The position numbers were made by a program, and so were the translations under genes. This document shows positions 44,331 to 53,036 of a stretch of 64,000 nucleotides of DNA, one piece after another. The notes under the pieces were generated by a model. It worked only from the letters and a program-made list of their open reading frames with translations. It was not told the DNA's origin and did no database searches. Each line of letters opens with the position of its first letter. Positions within the stretch are counted from its first letter, which is position 1. Source of the stretch: Paludibacter sp. (lineage in GTDB: Bacteria; Bacteroidota; Bacteroidia; Bacteroidales; Paludibacteraceae); the NCBI GenBank assembly GCA_024710005.1, contig JANJVQ010000018.1, forward strand, positions 18,764 through 82,763. Direction: 5' to 3'.

Positions 44331-44366
44331 TAGCGTTTATATCGATTATTTTTTTAGCCACAACAA

Positions 44367-44394
44367 CTTATATGTACTCATATGCCTTATATGG
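44367..44394. repeat. single arm of the ATATAAGTCATATA repeat
   Basis: CTTATATGTACTCATATGCCTTATATGGT-type arm between the GH76 stop and the GxGYxYP start; no partner arm. Confidence 0.55.
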
Positions 44395-44412
44395 TAAAAT
44401 ATTATATTATGT

Positions 44413-46659
44413 TCATTGCTTCATAAATCTGGCGCAAGACATTACTTTACCACTTCGTAAACTGAGCAGGTAAAGACCAGCATTGTAGGCGCTGACATTG
44501 ATATTGGTTTCTCCGGCCGTAACATGAAAGGATTCGGTTTCATTTCCCTCCATATCGTATACATACAAACGTCCGTCATACGGCGTATGCACCAACAGAT
44601 TATCTTTTACCGGATTGGGATAAACTTTCAACGGTGAAGAACCTCCGATGTTTTTAGTCCCATTCGGTCCCCTGAGAAAGTGAAAATGATCTATTTTATA
44701 TCCGCTTCCCCTGTACACTAAGTAGATGTTCTGTCGCCCGGAAACTTCCTGAAGCTGGCAGTTCACCGTAACCCATTCACCGGTATTGGCCGAAGGAATT
44801 TCGGCTGTTCCGATTAGCGAACCCGACGGACTTCCGATCCGGATTTCAACGGTGCGTCCCGATTGCCGGCTGCCTTGTATCTGGAATACGGCTTCTGCAG
44901 GTTGTTCCGAACCAAAATCGACATGATTGTAAGCCGTATAATAACCATCGGCAATGTTCCCGACAATGGCAGTTGTATCATCCGAACGTTCCACGATAAC
45001 GCCTCTCAGGTAATCGAAATTTTCCGCCTCCATGGTTTTAAATGCATCCTTAATGATTAACTCCGGCGACAGCGGGGCATTGAAAGCTGCCGATACAGCC
45101 GTAGAAGTTCCGAAAGCTTTGTTGGAGAAATTATAACCATCAGAAAAAATATAGTTTTCGGCTGATTTTACCCACCAGGCAGTCCAGATTACACCGGCTG
45201 AATTTCTGTTGTTATAGGCCTGCAAAGCGTTGCGTTGCATCCATTCTACTTTGTCGGGCAAACCCAGGTCAACGATATACCGACGCAGGTAGCGCATCAG
45301 GATACCCTTGAAACCCTGCAAGTCATCGCCACTGCCGCACACGTTGATAACTCCCGATGCATTGCAAAGGTCAAGACGCGTACGTTCCGCAATTTTATGG
45401 GCGTCGTTCAGATACATTGTTTCCCCGTACCGCTGATAGAGCATCAGCGCAGCTCCCAGGAAAGTCCCCTGATTATAGGTTGATACCCAGTGATTGCCAA
45501 TGGTAAACACTCCGTTGCTCCAGGAACCGGAGTCGAAAACTTTCCCACTATTCGGATCGTAAAGATATTGCCGCTGAAGGGCGTAGAGATCTTTTGCTTT
45601 GGTATAATAGCTGTCGTCGCCGGTAGCGATGGCTAAATAGCAGGCGGCAATTTCGGCCGGACCGTTGATACAGGAATTGGAGCCCTGATTTCCCGTCGGG
45701 GTTTGTTTCCAGCGAAGCATACCCGAAGGCAGCAGGGCGCGGGCATACATCCAGTCATAATTATTTTTCGCGATGGTCAGGTAGTTGATGCCGGAGTTGG
45801 GATGCTGACCGAACATCATATAGGCCCTGACACTGGCCAAAACTGCCCAGGCAATATCATCGTTAAATTCGTTCCAGCGCCAGTCCAACCCATTGCCGGG
45901 TTGTCCCCAACCGGCAGGATAGCTCACAAAATGGGCATACACTTCTTCGAACATGGTTTTGTATTCCTGTTTTCCGGTCGTTTCGTAGGCATCAAGAATC
46001 GTTTCCATCATCTCGGCTTCTCCCCAGAAACCGGTTGACGTTTTCAGTATATTATAATAACGGCTTTTCCAACCCCGCATCACGCTGTCGCGGAACGAGT
46101 GTGTCACCCGGTTCGGCAGGATATCCTCAGCAACTAACGTCCACATCTGGCGAAGTGAGTCAGCATCGGTACGTTTGCTCTGCAGTTTTACCTGCGACCC
46201 ATCGGTATTATCGGCAAGTTCGACATATAAATTATTGCCGTCGGTACCTTTTATTGAGAAACTGATATAATAAGCGTTGGGATAAGCGGCATTTTGAACC
46301 GGGATAAACTCCCATTTGCTGTAGTTGCTGTTATTTGATTTCAGTATAAGTCTGTCGCCGGGCTTCGGGCGGGTTGAACTTTCGGATATGGGTCTTTCGG
46401 AATACGCATTGGTGAGGTAAAATAAACCTTCCCCCGCGCTACTGGTAATCCAGCGTTGTGCAGGGACATTTGTTTCTGTCCAGCTGACCACGTCCACCGC
46501 ATCGTTCAACGAGGCATTCGGCATGAAAAGCGCTTTCGCTCCCGGGTAACAGGAGTTGATTTTGTAGGTTTTACCGGGGATGATTTCAGCAGAAGTTGAA
46601 ATCATCATAAAGGATGAAATGAAAAATAAAAAAATCAGAATTGTCTGCTTGCGTTTCAT
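44413..46659 (-). CDS. secreted GH76 alpha-1,6-mannanase-like protein with CBM6 and T9SS tail
   Basis: GH76 endo-alpha-1,6-mannanases cut the backbone of fungal mannan. I start at 46659 (MKRKQTILIFLFFIS), since the longer frame runs through a repeat. Signal peptide about 1-25; a beta-trefoil-like N-terminal domain (about 27-180); the GH76 domain (about 190-530) with the catalytic aspartate pair D267-D268 in NEFNDDIAWAV and GFWGEAEMMETILDAYE; a CBM6-like domain (about 550-650; VNCQLQEVSGRQNIYLVY); and a T9SS sorting domain. Both catalytic acids are present. It starts immediately inside the inverted repeat at 46691. Confidence 0.87.
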   Translation of the reverse strand: MKRKQTILIFLFFISSFMMISTSAEIIPGKTYKINSCYPGAKALFMPNASLNDAVDVVSWTETNVPAQRWITSSAGEGLFYLTNAYSERPISESSTRPKPGDRLILKSNNSNYSKWEFIPVQNAAYPNAYYISFSIKGTDGNNLYVELADNTDGSQVKLQSKRTDADSLRQMWTLVAEDILPNRVTHSFRDSVMRGWKSRYYNILKTSTGFWGEAEMMETILDAYETTGKQEYKTMFEEVYAHFVSYPAGWGQPGNGLDWRWNEFNDDIAWAVLASVRAYMMFGQHPNSGINYLTIAKNNYDWMYARALLPSGMLRWKQTPTGNQGSNSCINGPAEIAACYLAIATGDDSYYTKAKDLYALQRQYLYDPNSGKVFDSGSWSNGVFTIGNHWVSTYNQGTFLGAALMLYQRYGETMYLNDAHKIAERTRLDLCNASGVINVCGSGDDLQGFKGILMRYLRRYIVDLGLPDKVEWMQRNALQAYNNRNSAGVIWTAWWVKSAENYIFSDGYNFSNKAFGTSTAVSAAFNAPLSPELIIKDAFKTMEAENFDYLRGVIVERSDDTTAIVGNIADGYYTAYNHVDFGSEQPAEAVFQIQGSRQSGRTVEIRIGSPSGSLIGTAEIPSANTGEWVTVNCQLQEVSGRQNIYLVYRGSGYKIDHFHFLRGPNGTKNIGGSSPLKVYPNPVKDNLLVHTPYDGRLYVYDMEGNETESFHVTAGETNINVSAYNAGLYLLSLRSGKVMSCARFMKQ

Positions 46660-46690
46660 AAATATATTAGAATTTATATTGATTTTCTTT

Positions 46691-46849
46691 ACCACAAAAG
46701 GCACAAAAGAAAGACTAAGGGAACACAAAAGGAAAATTATTAATTATAAGAGTTCACTTATCAGTCATCGTTATTCGCTATTCGTTATTCGCTATTCGTT
46801 ATTCGCTCTTTTGTGATCCCTTAGTCTTTCTTTTGTGCCTTTTGTGGTT
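46691..46849. repeat. long inverted repeat, CCACAAAAGG family
   Basis: Arms 46691-46731 and 46808-46849 pair over about 40 bases (ACCACAAAAGGCACAAAAG, then AAAGACTAAGGGAACACAA). The loop contains GTTATTCGCTATTCG microrepeats. It fills the GH78-GH76 gap. Confidence 0.82.
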
Positions 46850-46879
46850 TAATATTTTAATTGATAATCGGTTTATTTT

Positions 46880-49552
46880 CTATAAAATTTCAGAACTAAT
46901 TTTTTCTTCCAATTCGAATTGATATATTCCGGCCTTCAACCTTATCTCTTTTTTTCCTTTAATTGCATAGGGCAAATAAAGAGTAGCTGTCGTATTCGGC
47001 GGAATTACAACTTTATAATTTAACTTCTTACCTTCTCTTCTCCATTCCGAAGTGATTAATCCGTATGGTGATTGATGTTGCGCTTTAAAGTCATCGAGTT
47101 CGACAGGAAAATTGGGACGCAGGATGATGTGTTTGAAACCGGGCTGTTGCGGATCGGGGAAAATGCCGCCAATACCTTTATAAAACCAGGCGCCAATTTC
47201 GCCAAACATCATGTGATTGTCTGAAATATCGCGTGTGGCATTCAAATCCCAGTTTTCGAGCAAGGTGGTTGCCCCGTTCTCAATCCACCAGCCCCATGAT
47301 GGGTAAGTCTTCTGTACCGCGAGTTTGTAAGCAGTTTCGGCATAACCGTTTTCACTCAAAGCATTGAGGATGGCTTTTGCTCCCAAAACACCAACATCCA
47401 AATGAAAATCGTTTTCTTCTACTTTCGAGGCGAGGTTACGGGTTACTTTGGCTATCAGTTCTTCCGGGACTATTTTCCAATACAGCGGCACACTCAGCTC
47501 CGTCTGGCTACCTGAAGCATAAATACCCGTTTCTTTATTCAGGAATTTATCATTCACGGCATTTTTTATTCTTTCCGCCAGGGCCGCATAATGTTGCTCA
47601 TCCTCCTTCCGTCCAAATAACTTTGCTGCATTAGCTAATATGGTTGCGTCAACATAATAATAAACCGACGAAGTCAGCTCTTTATCCGAAGGTGTACGAA
47701 CCGGCACCCAGTCACCACGACCGAAAGTGGTCAGTCCGCCGGGATAATTTTTATCCACATAGTCGACATACCGTTTGATGTTTTCGTAACAATCAGCAAG
47801 AGGTTTACTGTCGCCGTAAAACAGATAAAGGTTCCATGGAATAATCGCAATGGTACTGGTCCAGTCGAGTCCGTTATCAGTTCCGTATCCCCAGCCACCC
47901 GTTGGAATAATGTCGGGCAAAACGCCATCAGCCCGTTGTTCATCGCGATGGTCGGCAAGCCATTTCTCATACACAGTAATGGCATCAAAATTATAGAGCG
48001 CTGCTTCGATGGCAAAATGTCCATCACCTGTCCAGCCGTTTTTCTCGCGTTGCGGACAATCAGTCGGATAACCCATCAGATTCGAGAGGTAGGAATTGTT
48101 GGCAGCTTGTTGCAACTTGTTAATCAACGGATCGGAAGCCTCAATCTTACCTGTTTGCGCCACATCGCTGTGCATGAAGTGAGCCCTTAGGCTGAATTGA
48201 TCGGGATGCAAGGGCCGGTTTGCACTGACTTCCACATACCGGAAACCTTTGTAATTGAATTTGGGCATAAACTCATCCTCTTTACCACTCAGTATAAGTA
48301 CATCCGTTTGAAAAGGTTCCTTTTCTTTATCCCCTCTGTAATACACATCGATATTGGACAAATCCACACGTCCGTCGGACAAAAGCCGTTCGCCGTGTTT
48401 CAACTTCACAACCGTCCCTCTTTCTCCTTTTATTTTCAGCTGGGTAACACCGGCCATATTTTGTCCGAAATCGAGGAGATACGTTTTCTCATCAAGCTTC
48501 GTTTTTGCTTTTGCATCGAAAGCTTTAACATTGCGTATCGGTTGCAACTGCTGTGCGGTAATGTTTCCTGAAGGGGCGTTGCGTAAACAAGCATAACTCC
48601 AGTTTGCATCCTTAAAATTTATTGTATTCCAGTCTTTTTGTTCAACATTGAAATCTACATGCTCTCCGGTATATATACTGTTGAATGTCAATTCTCCTGA
48701 TGCCGTTTTCCAGGTCGTATCAGAAACTACTGATTGAACTGTTCCATCATCATAAACGATGCGGATATCCATACAAAAAGCCGGTCGCGCACGCCAGGGT
48801 GCCCGGTCGAAATCCCATACTGCTTTGCTTTGATGATTATACCAACCATTACCGAGCAATACACCCACGGCATTCTCTCCCTGACGGAGTTGCGGGGTAA
48901 TATCATAAGTTACATATAAGTTCCGACGATCGAAACGGGTATACATCGGGTCAAGCCGGTGATTTCCCACCTTTTCGCCATTGAGATACAATTCGTAGAG
49001 ACCGGCTACAGCAATATAAGCCCTGGCCGACACGATTTTCCGGTCAAGTGTGAATGCTTTACGGAAATACGGCGCCGGTTTTTCATCCATATCTTTCCCG
49101 TCATCAATCCAGGCTCCCCGCCAGTTTTTCATATCCATCATTCCCGTTTCAAAGCAATGAATGGCCGATCGCTGCTCCTTTTTCCTGTCATCCCTGATTG
49201 TTACGCTCCAAAAGTATTTAGTAAAAGCCTGTAATGGTTTTCCGGCATATACGACCTGCATTTTATCCCCACTAACATTACCGGTATCCCACATTTCTCC
49301 CTCTCCACGAGTCACTGCCAGCGAATCGGCACCCACTACAACCCGGTAAGTTGTTTGCGCTGCTCGCTGCCGGCCATCGACCATACGCCACATAAACCGG
49401 GGCGCAGGGTTATCGATTCCAATCGGGTGCTCAAGATGCTCAGTCCGACCAATGATACTTTGAACATTAATCAACCGCAACTCTTTGTTTTTACCTGTTA
49501 GGGACAGGCAGAAAAATAAAGCAATTACCAATATCCGGAGAGATTTTTTCAT
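46880..49552 (-). CDS. GH78 alpha-L-rhamnosidase
   Basis: Inverting alpha-L-rhamnosidase, family GH78. The 890 residues have a signal peptide (about 1-21; LRILVIALFFCLSLTG), an Ig-like N-terminal domain, a jelly-roll accessory domain (about 170-330; GDWVPV comes later) and the alpha/alpha barrel (about 430-790). Key parts are PTDCPQREKNGWTGDGHFAIEA, GLDWTSTIAIIPWNLYLFYGD, DNHMMFGEIGAWFYKGIGGI and a beta-sandwich C-terminus (KAQHQSPYGLITSEWRREGK). The acidic catalytic segment EKNGWTGD is intact. No T9SS tail. Followed by an unknown small secreted gene upstream in the same block. Confidence 0.92.
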   Translation of the reverse strand: MKKSLRILVIALFFCLSLTGKNKELRLINVQSIIGRTEHLEHPIGIDNPAPRFMWRMVDGRQRAAQTTYRVVVGADSLAVTRGEGEMWDTGNVSGDKMQVVYAGKPLQAFTKYFWSVTIRDDRKKEQRSAIHCFETGMMDMKNWRGAWIDDGKDMDEKPAPYFRKAFTLDRKIVSARAYIAVAGLYELYLNGEKVGNHRLDPMYTRFDRRNLYVTYDITPQLRQGENAVGVLLGNGWYNHQSKAVWDFDRAPWRARPAFCMDIRIVYDDGTVQSVVSDTTWKTASGELTFNSIYTGEHVDFNVEQKDWNTINFKDANWSYACLRNAPSGNITAQQLQPIRNVKAFDAKAKTKLDEKTYLLDFGQNMAGVTQLKIKGERGTVVKLKHGERLLSDGRVDLSNIDVYYRGDKEKEPFQTDVLILSGKEDEFMPKFNYKGFRYVEVSANRPLHPDQFSLRAHFMHSDVAQTGKIEASDPLINKLQQAANNSYLSNLMGYPTDCPQREKNGWTGDGHFAIEAALYNFDAITVYEKWLADHRDEQRADGVLPDIIPTGGWGYGTDNGLDWTSTIAIIPWNLYLFYGDSKPLADCYENIKRYVDYVDKNYPGGLTTFGRGDWVPVRTPSDKELTSSVYYYVDATILANAAKLFGRKEDEQHYAALAERIKNAVNDKFLNKETGIYASGSQTELSVPLYWKIVPEELIAKVTRNLASKVEENDFHLDVGVLGAKAILNALSENGYAETAYKLAVQKTYPSWGWWIENGATTLLENWDLNATRDISDNHMMFGEIGAWFYKGIGGIFPDPQQPGFKHIILRPNFPVELDDFKAQHQSPYGLITSEWRREGKKLNYKVVIPPNTTATLYLPYAIKGKKEIRLKAGIYQFELEEKISSEIL

Positions 49553-49586
49553 TAATTAATCCTTATTTATGCTTCCTCTTCACTTG

Positions 49587-50003
49587 TTATTCGCTAATTC
49601 TTACCCAAATTTCATTGAAAGTATTATCCATTCCTTTTAAATACAGGTAGTCGCCTTCAATTTTATAGAAAAACTTAAAGCTTTTGGATAACATGTGTTT
49701 AATTTGAGCATTAGGATATAACACCTGTTCAATTATTTTATCATCACTTTCAGCGGTAATCGTTCCAATAAAATCAACTAAAGTTATGTTATTGGATTTA
49801 TCAACCTCCAGTACGACATAGGAGTTTTTTGTGTAAACTTTCTGACGGACATAGGGGTTGGTCATAACCTTACCTTCGGGGGTACAGAGTTCCCATCTGC
49901 CTACAAGTTTTTCATTTACAGAAAATGTCTGTGCATTTGATTTCCCAACTGCCATTATTACAAATACAGCAGCGAATGTAAAACATAATACGTGATTTTT
50001 CAT
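49587..50003 (-). CDS. small exported protein, function unknown
   Basis: A 138-residue protein with a signal peptide (FAAVFVIMAVGKSNA, mature start QTFSV). The rest is beta-rich (LVGRWELCTPEGKVMTN, YVVLEVDKSNNITLVDFIG, FKFFYKIEGDYLYLKGMDN), consistent with a small lipocalin-like or DUF4488-type barrel that often accompanies glycan-degradation genes in Bacteroidetes. The family assignment is uncertain. It lies 34 bases before the GH78 start region and could be co-transcribed. Confidence 0.65.
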   Translation of the reverse strand: MKNHVLCFTFAAVFVIMAVGKSNAQTFSVNEKLVGRWELCTPEGKVMTNPYVRQKVYTKNSYVVLEVDKSNNITLVDFIGTITAESDDKIIEQVLYPNAQIKHMLSKSFKFFYKIEGDYLYLKGMDNTFNEIWVRISE

Positions 50004-50025
50004 GGCTTATTTTTTTGTTAATATA

Positions 50026-52812
50026 TCAGTTTAATACATATCTGAGAACCTTGGCATATTGCTCCGAACGAACACCCACCAAATAAATCCCTTTTGCAAC
50101 ATGCCCGACATCAAATTGTTGTTTAGATGCGGTGACAGGTTGCTGCATCACGATTTTCCCACACAGATCGTGAACGGTCAGGAGCAGCGCTTCTCCGTTG
50201 TATTCATTAACTTCCAAGTGTAACCGTCCATTTGTCTGAAACACCTTTAATCCCGGAAAGAAATTCTCATCGCGGATGCCGGACTGCATATCCTTGTACA
50301 GCTGACTTTGCGGGATGACTTCCCGGGGCAGGAAGGCGCTGGCCCATTCCAGTTTGCATTGTGCGCCCGCCGTTTTTTCCTGGTATTCCAGTCTGATGTT
50401 GTATTTCATTCCGGCAACCAAAGAATCAATTTTCCCGGTATAAGTGGCAGGTGTACGGCCACCGGGAATCTTGTCAATGATGAGTTTGTCATCCACCCAG
50501 AGTTTGATCCCGTCGCAGGTCGCGAAGAAAGTGTAATGTCCGTTGAAAGGAGCTTGTACCTGTCCTTCCCAGCGAATTGTGAAACTGTCATCGTTCACAC
50601 CGGGCATCGGCGAACCGGTACCCCAGTCGAAATCGATGGTTCCGTCAACACGTTCAGTCACTTTTTCTTCAAAATCTTCTCCGTTGTAATACGTTCCGGT
50701 CAAACCTTCACCCGTCCCTTTTACAGCTCCGGGGTTTATGTCCATATTATTATGTTCACGAATGAGCTGGAAGATATGATCGGGACGAACAAAGACATAC
50801 TTACCGGCGAACGATCCTGAGTTGAAATAGTTCATCACGTTTTTAAATCCGGTAGGGTTCACTTCGCTGTTCCACGGGTTACCCTGGATGATGAGAAAGC
50901 GCGGACCAGTACCCGTCCATCCACTTGATCCGGCGTTGATATGGTCTTTCATGGCCTGTTCGCCGGTACAGTAGTTACAAGTCAGCGGTTTACCCGGCAA
51001 CCGGTTCACTTCAGGATCCCTGCTACTGCCGTAGATGGTCATGGAGCCTCCGGTATTCTGGGCTGTCAGTCCCAGCAAGGTGCGCGAATTTCCTGCAAAG
51101 ATATTGCCCACCCGACCATCAATTCCACCCGTGATGGTGTTCCAGATGGTAATCACCCGCAACCCTGCCGCCACGTTATATTCTTCTGTTTTAGCCACAA
51201 AACCGGCCAACTGGTCGTTCAGCGACAGGTTCACCCAGTTATTCGGATAAGTATAACCATAGCCCGACGGACCAGAAATCAGGTTATCGTTATCGGTAGC
51301 ACTCTGATGAAAATAATTGAGTGCACCCGGCATGGCATCGACCATGGCAGGCGTAATTGTCCAGCCAATGGGCACCGACCCGCGGTTGGGGTCGTCCCAG
51401 AACCTGCGCATGCGGTGCTCGATGTACTGGAGATTATCACCATCACTGATGATGAAGGCGACATAAATCTTATTCTCCAGCGTTGGTTTTGCCGGCATGG
51501 GTTTCGGATCGATGTAGCGTGGCATACCACTATGGAAAGTCAGATTCGTACAGTAATCGCTGGCAATGGTGGTTATCCCGTAATTCGACACCCGGTCGAC
51601 ACCCGGCTGTTCTTCAGGCCACCAACCCATGTAATTGGCACCCACCGGCATGGATTCCAGAAAGCGGTTCAACAGCTGACTTTCTGCCGTTTTCTTCGGA
51701 TCGAGCCAAATTACGGCAGCACCAAGCGCAACGGCATATTCACGCATGGCAGCCTTGTGGTGGTCGGGGCTCAGACCAATCAGTAATCTTTTATCTGTCT
51801 TGTCCCAGTGTTCATCAAAAATGGTTTGATACACCTGCAAAGGAGTCGTAAATCGTCCGCGTAAATCCTCGAGAATCGGGAAATTAAACGGTTCAGCCAT
51901 CAAACGGTGTAATAAAGAAGGAGAAGCTATCAGGGCATTCTTTTCTTTGGCAATAGAAGTAGCCAGACTTACCGTATGATTCTGCAGGGGATCATAAACA
52001 ATCAATCCTGAGATTTCGGATTTATATTTTGCCAGTGTTGCCCATGTATTAGTTTTATTTTCAACATAGCTTATCCCCAACGAGTTCAGCCAGGCATACG
52101 GACCTTCGGCATGCGCATCCCCTTCATAAGAAAAAATACGTGGCTGGGTACGGTTTATCAATCCTTTCATGGATGAGAAGAGATAAGCCTCTGCGGCTCC
52201 GTTATCCTGTCGCACCCGTACATAATCCACCTTGATCGTGCTGTTGCCCTTCCACAACACCCGCAATTCTACTTCCTGACTGTCGGCAGGAAGTTTAAAG
52301 TCAAGCATGAAATTCTGATATCCACCGGCGTTGTTGAAATCCTGCCGATTGATGGTTTGTGTAGCAAGCACCGTATTTGTAGTGGCATTCCTGACATCAA
52401 CAACAACAACAGCATTGTTGTCGGAGGTATTATTATCAATCCGCATCCTGAACTCCGCTGTATTCAATCCCTGGGTAATTGTTTTATCCACAAGACTTTT
52501 AACCATGTACTTATCTGATGTGTGTACACCCGGTTGACAAATCCAACCATCGGTCTGCAACGCGCCTGTTTCATGGATAAGCTCCTCACTCTCTGCCTGC
52601 CAGGTCCAGCTTTTGAAATAAGTGGGCACTGAGCCATTCATGTAAATCAGGTCCTGCGTCGTGGCAGGCGCCGGGAATGTCGGTAAGAGTTGCCCTTCGG
52701 GCCAGCTTAACTGCGCATGAACCGCTAAAGGCAATAAAAGAAAAAACAAGCCACAGCATCTCCCCAAAAGGGACTTAAAGTGTATCGAGATATTTACTTT
52801 TGGGTAATTCAT
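50026..52812 (-). CDS. secreted GxGYxYP protein with PA14 and T9SS tail
   Basis: Second GxGYxYP-family protein, 928 residues, smaller than the 1134-residue one and without the crystallin-like and trefoil parts. Signal sequence ends LAVHA (about residue 33), leaving QLSW. Residues about 60-205 look like a CBM-type beta-sandwich, 205-690 the family domain with FIISDGDNLQYIE (about 453-465) and the motif GYGYTYP (517-523), 703-845 a PA14 domain and 855-928 a T9SS sorting domain. The conserved SDGDN(L/I)Q segment shared with the larger protein suggests a metal or substrate site. Confidence 0.82.
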   Translation of the reverse strand: MNYPKVNISIHFKSLLGRCCGLFFLLLPLAVHAQLSWPEGQLLPTFPAPATTQDLIYMNGSVPTYFKSWTWQAESEELIHETGALQTDGWICQPGVHTSDKYMVKSLVDKTITQGLNTAEFRMRIDNNTSDNNAVVVVDVRNATTNTVLATQTINRQDFNNAGGYQNFMLDFKLPADSQEVELRVLWKGNSTIKVDYVRVRQDNGAAEAYLFSSMKGLINRTQPRIFSYEGDAHAEGPYAWLNSLGISYVENKTNTWATLAKYKSEISGLIVYDPLQNHTVSLATSIAKEKNALIASPSLLHRLMAEPFNFPILEDLRGRFTTPLQVYQTIFDEHWDKTDKRLLIGLSPDHHKAAMREYAVALGAAVIWLDPKKTAESQLLNRFLESMPVGANYMGWWPEEQPGVDRVSNYGITTIASDYCTNLTFHSGMPRYIDPKPMPAKPTLENKIYVAFIISDGDNLQYIEHRMRRFWDDPNRGSVPIGWTITPAMVDAMPGALNYFHQSATDNDNLISGPSGYGYTYPNNWVNLSLNDQLAGFVAKTEEYNVAAGLRVITIWNTITGGIDGRVGNIFAGNSRTLLGLTAQNTGGSMTIYGSSRDPEVNRLPGKPLTCNYCTGEQAMKDHINAGSSGWTGTGPRFLIIQGNPWNSEVNPTGFKNVMNYFNSGSFAGKYVFVRPDHIFQLIREHNNMDINPGAVKGTGEGLTGTYYNGEDFEEKVTERVDGTIDFDWGTGSPMPGVNDDSFTIRWEGQVQAPFNGHYTFFATCDGIKLWVDDKLIIDKIPGGRTPATYTGKIDSLVAGMKYNIRLEYQEKTAGAQCKLEWASAFLPREVIPQSQLYKDMQSGIRDENFFPGLKVFQTNGRLHLEVNEYNGEALLLTVHDLCGKIVMQQPVTASKQQFDVGHVAKGIYLVGVRSEQYAKVLRYVLN

Positions 52813-52858
52813 TGGGTATTTTTTAAAAACATTGTTTCATTTTAATATTAAATATTGA

Positions 52859-53027
52859 AACACAAAAGGCACAAAAGGAAGACTAAGGAAACACAAAAGA
52901 ACTAATAGCGAATAGTGAATAGCTAATAGCGGAAGTGATGAAAAACCCCCTCTATTAATTCTTAATTTATAATTTTTAATTTTCACTTTTGTGTCCCCTT
53001 AGTCTTCCTTTTGTGCCTTTTGTGGTT
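52859..53027. repeat. long inverted repeat, CCACAAAAGG family
   Basis: Arms 52859-52899 and 52986-53027 form about 41 bp. The loop is nearly the same as that of the copy at 24470-24633, with CTATTAATTCTTAATTTATA and the GAATAGC microrepeats, which suggests recent duplication. Confidence 0.82.
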
Positions 53028-53036
53028 TAAAAATAA

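Noticed and set aside
50941..51786. 281-codon antisense frame opposite the GxGYxYP gene
   Set aside because: It is the shadow of a strong coding frame; composition and motifs belong to the minus strand.
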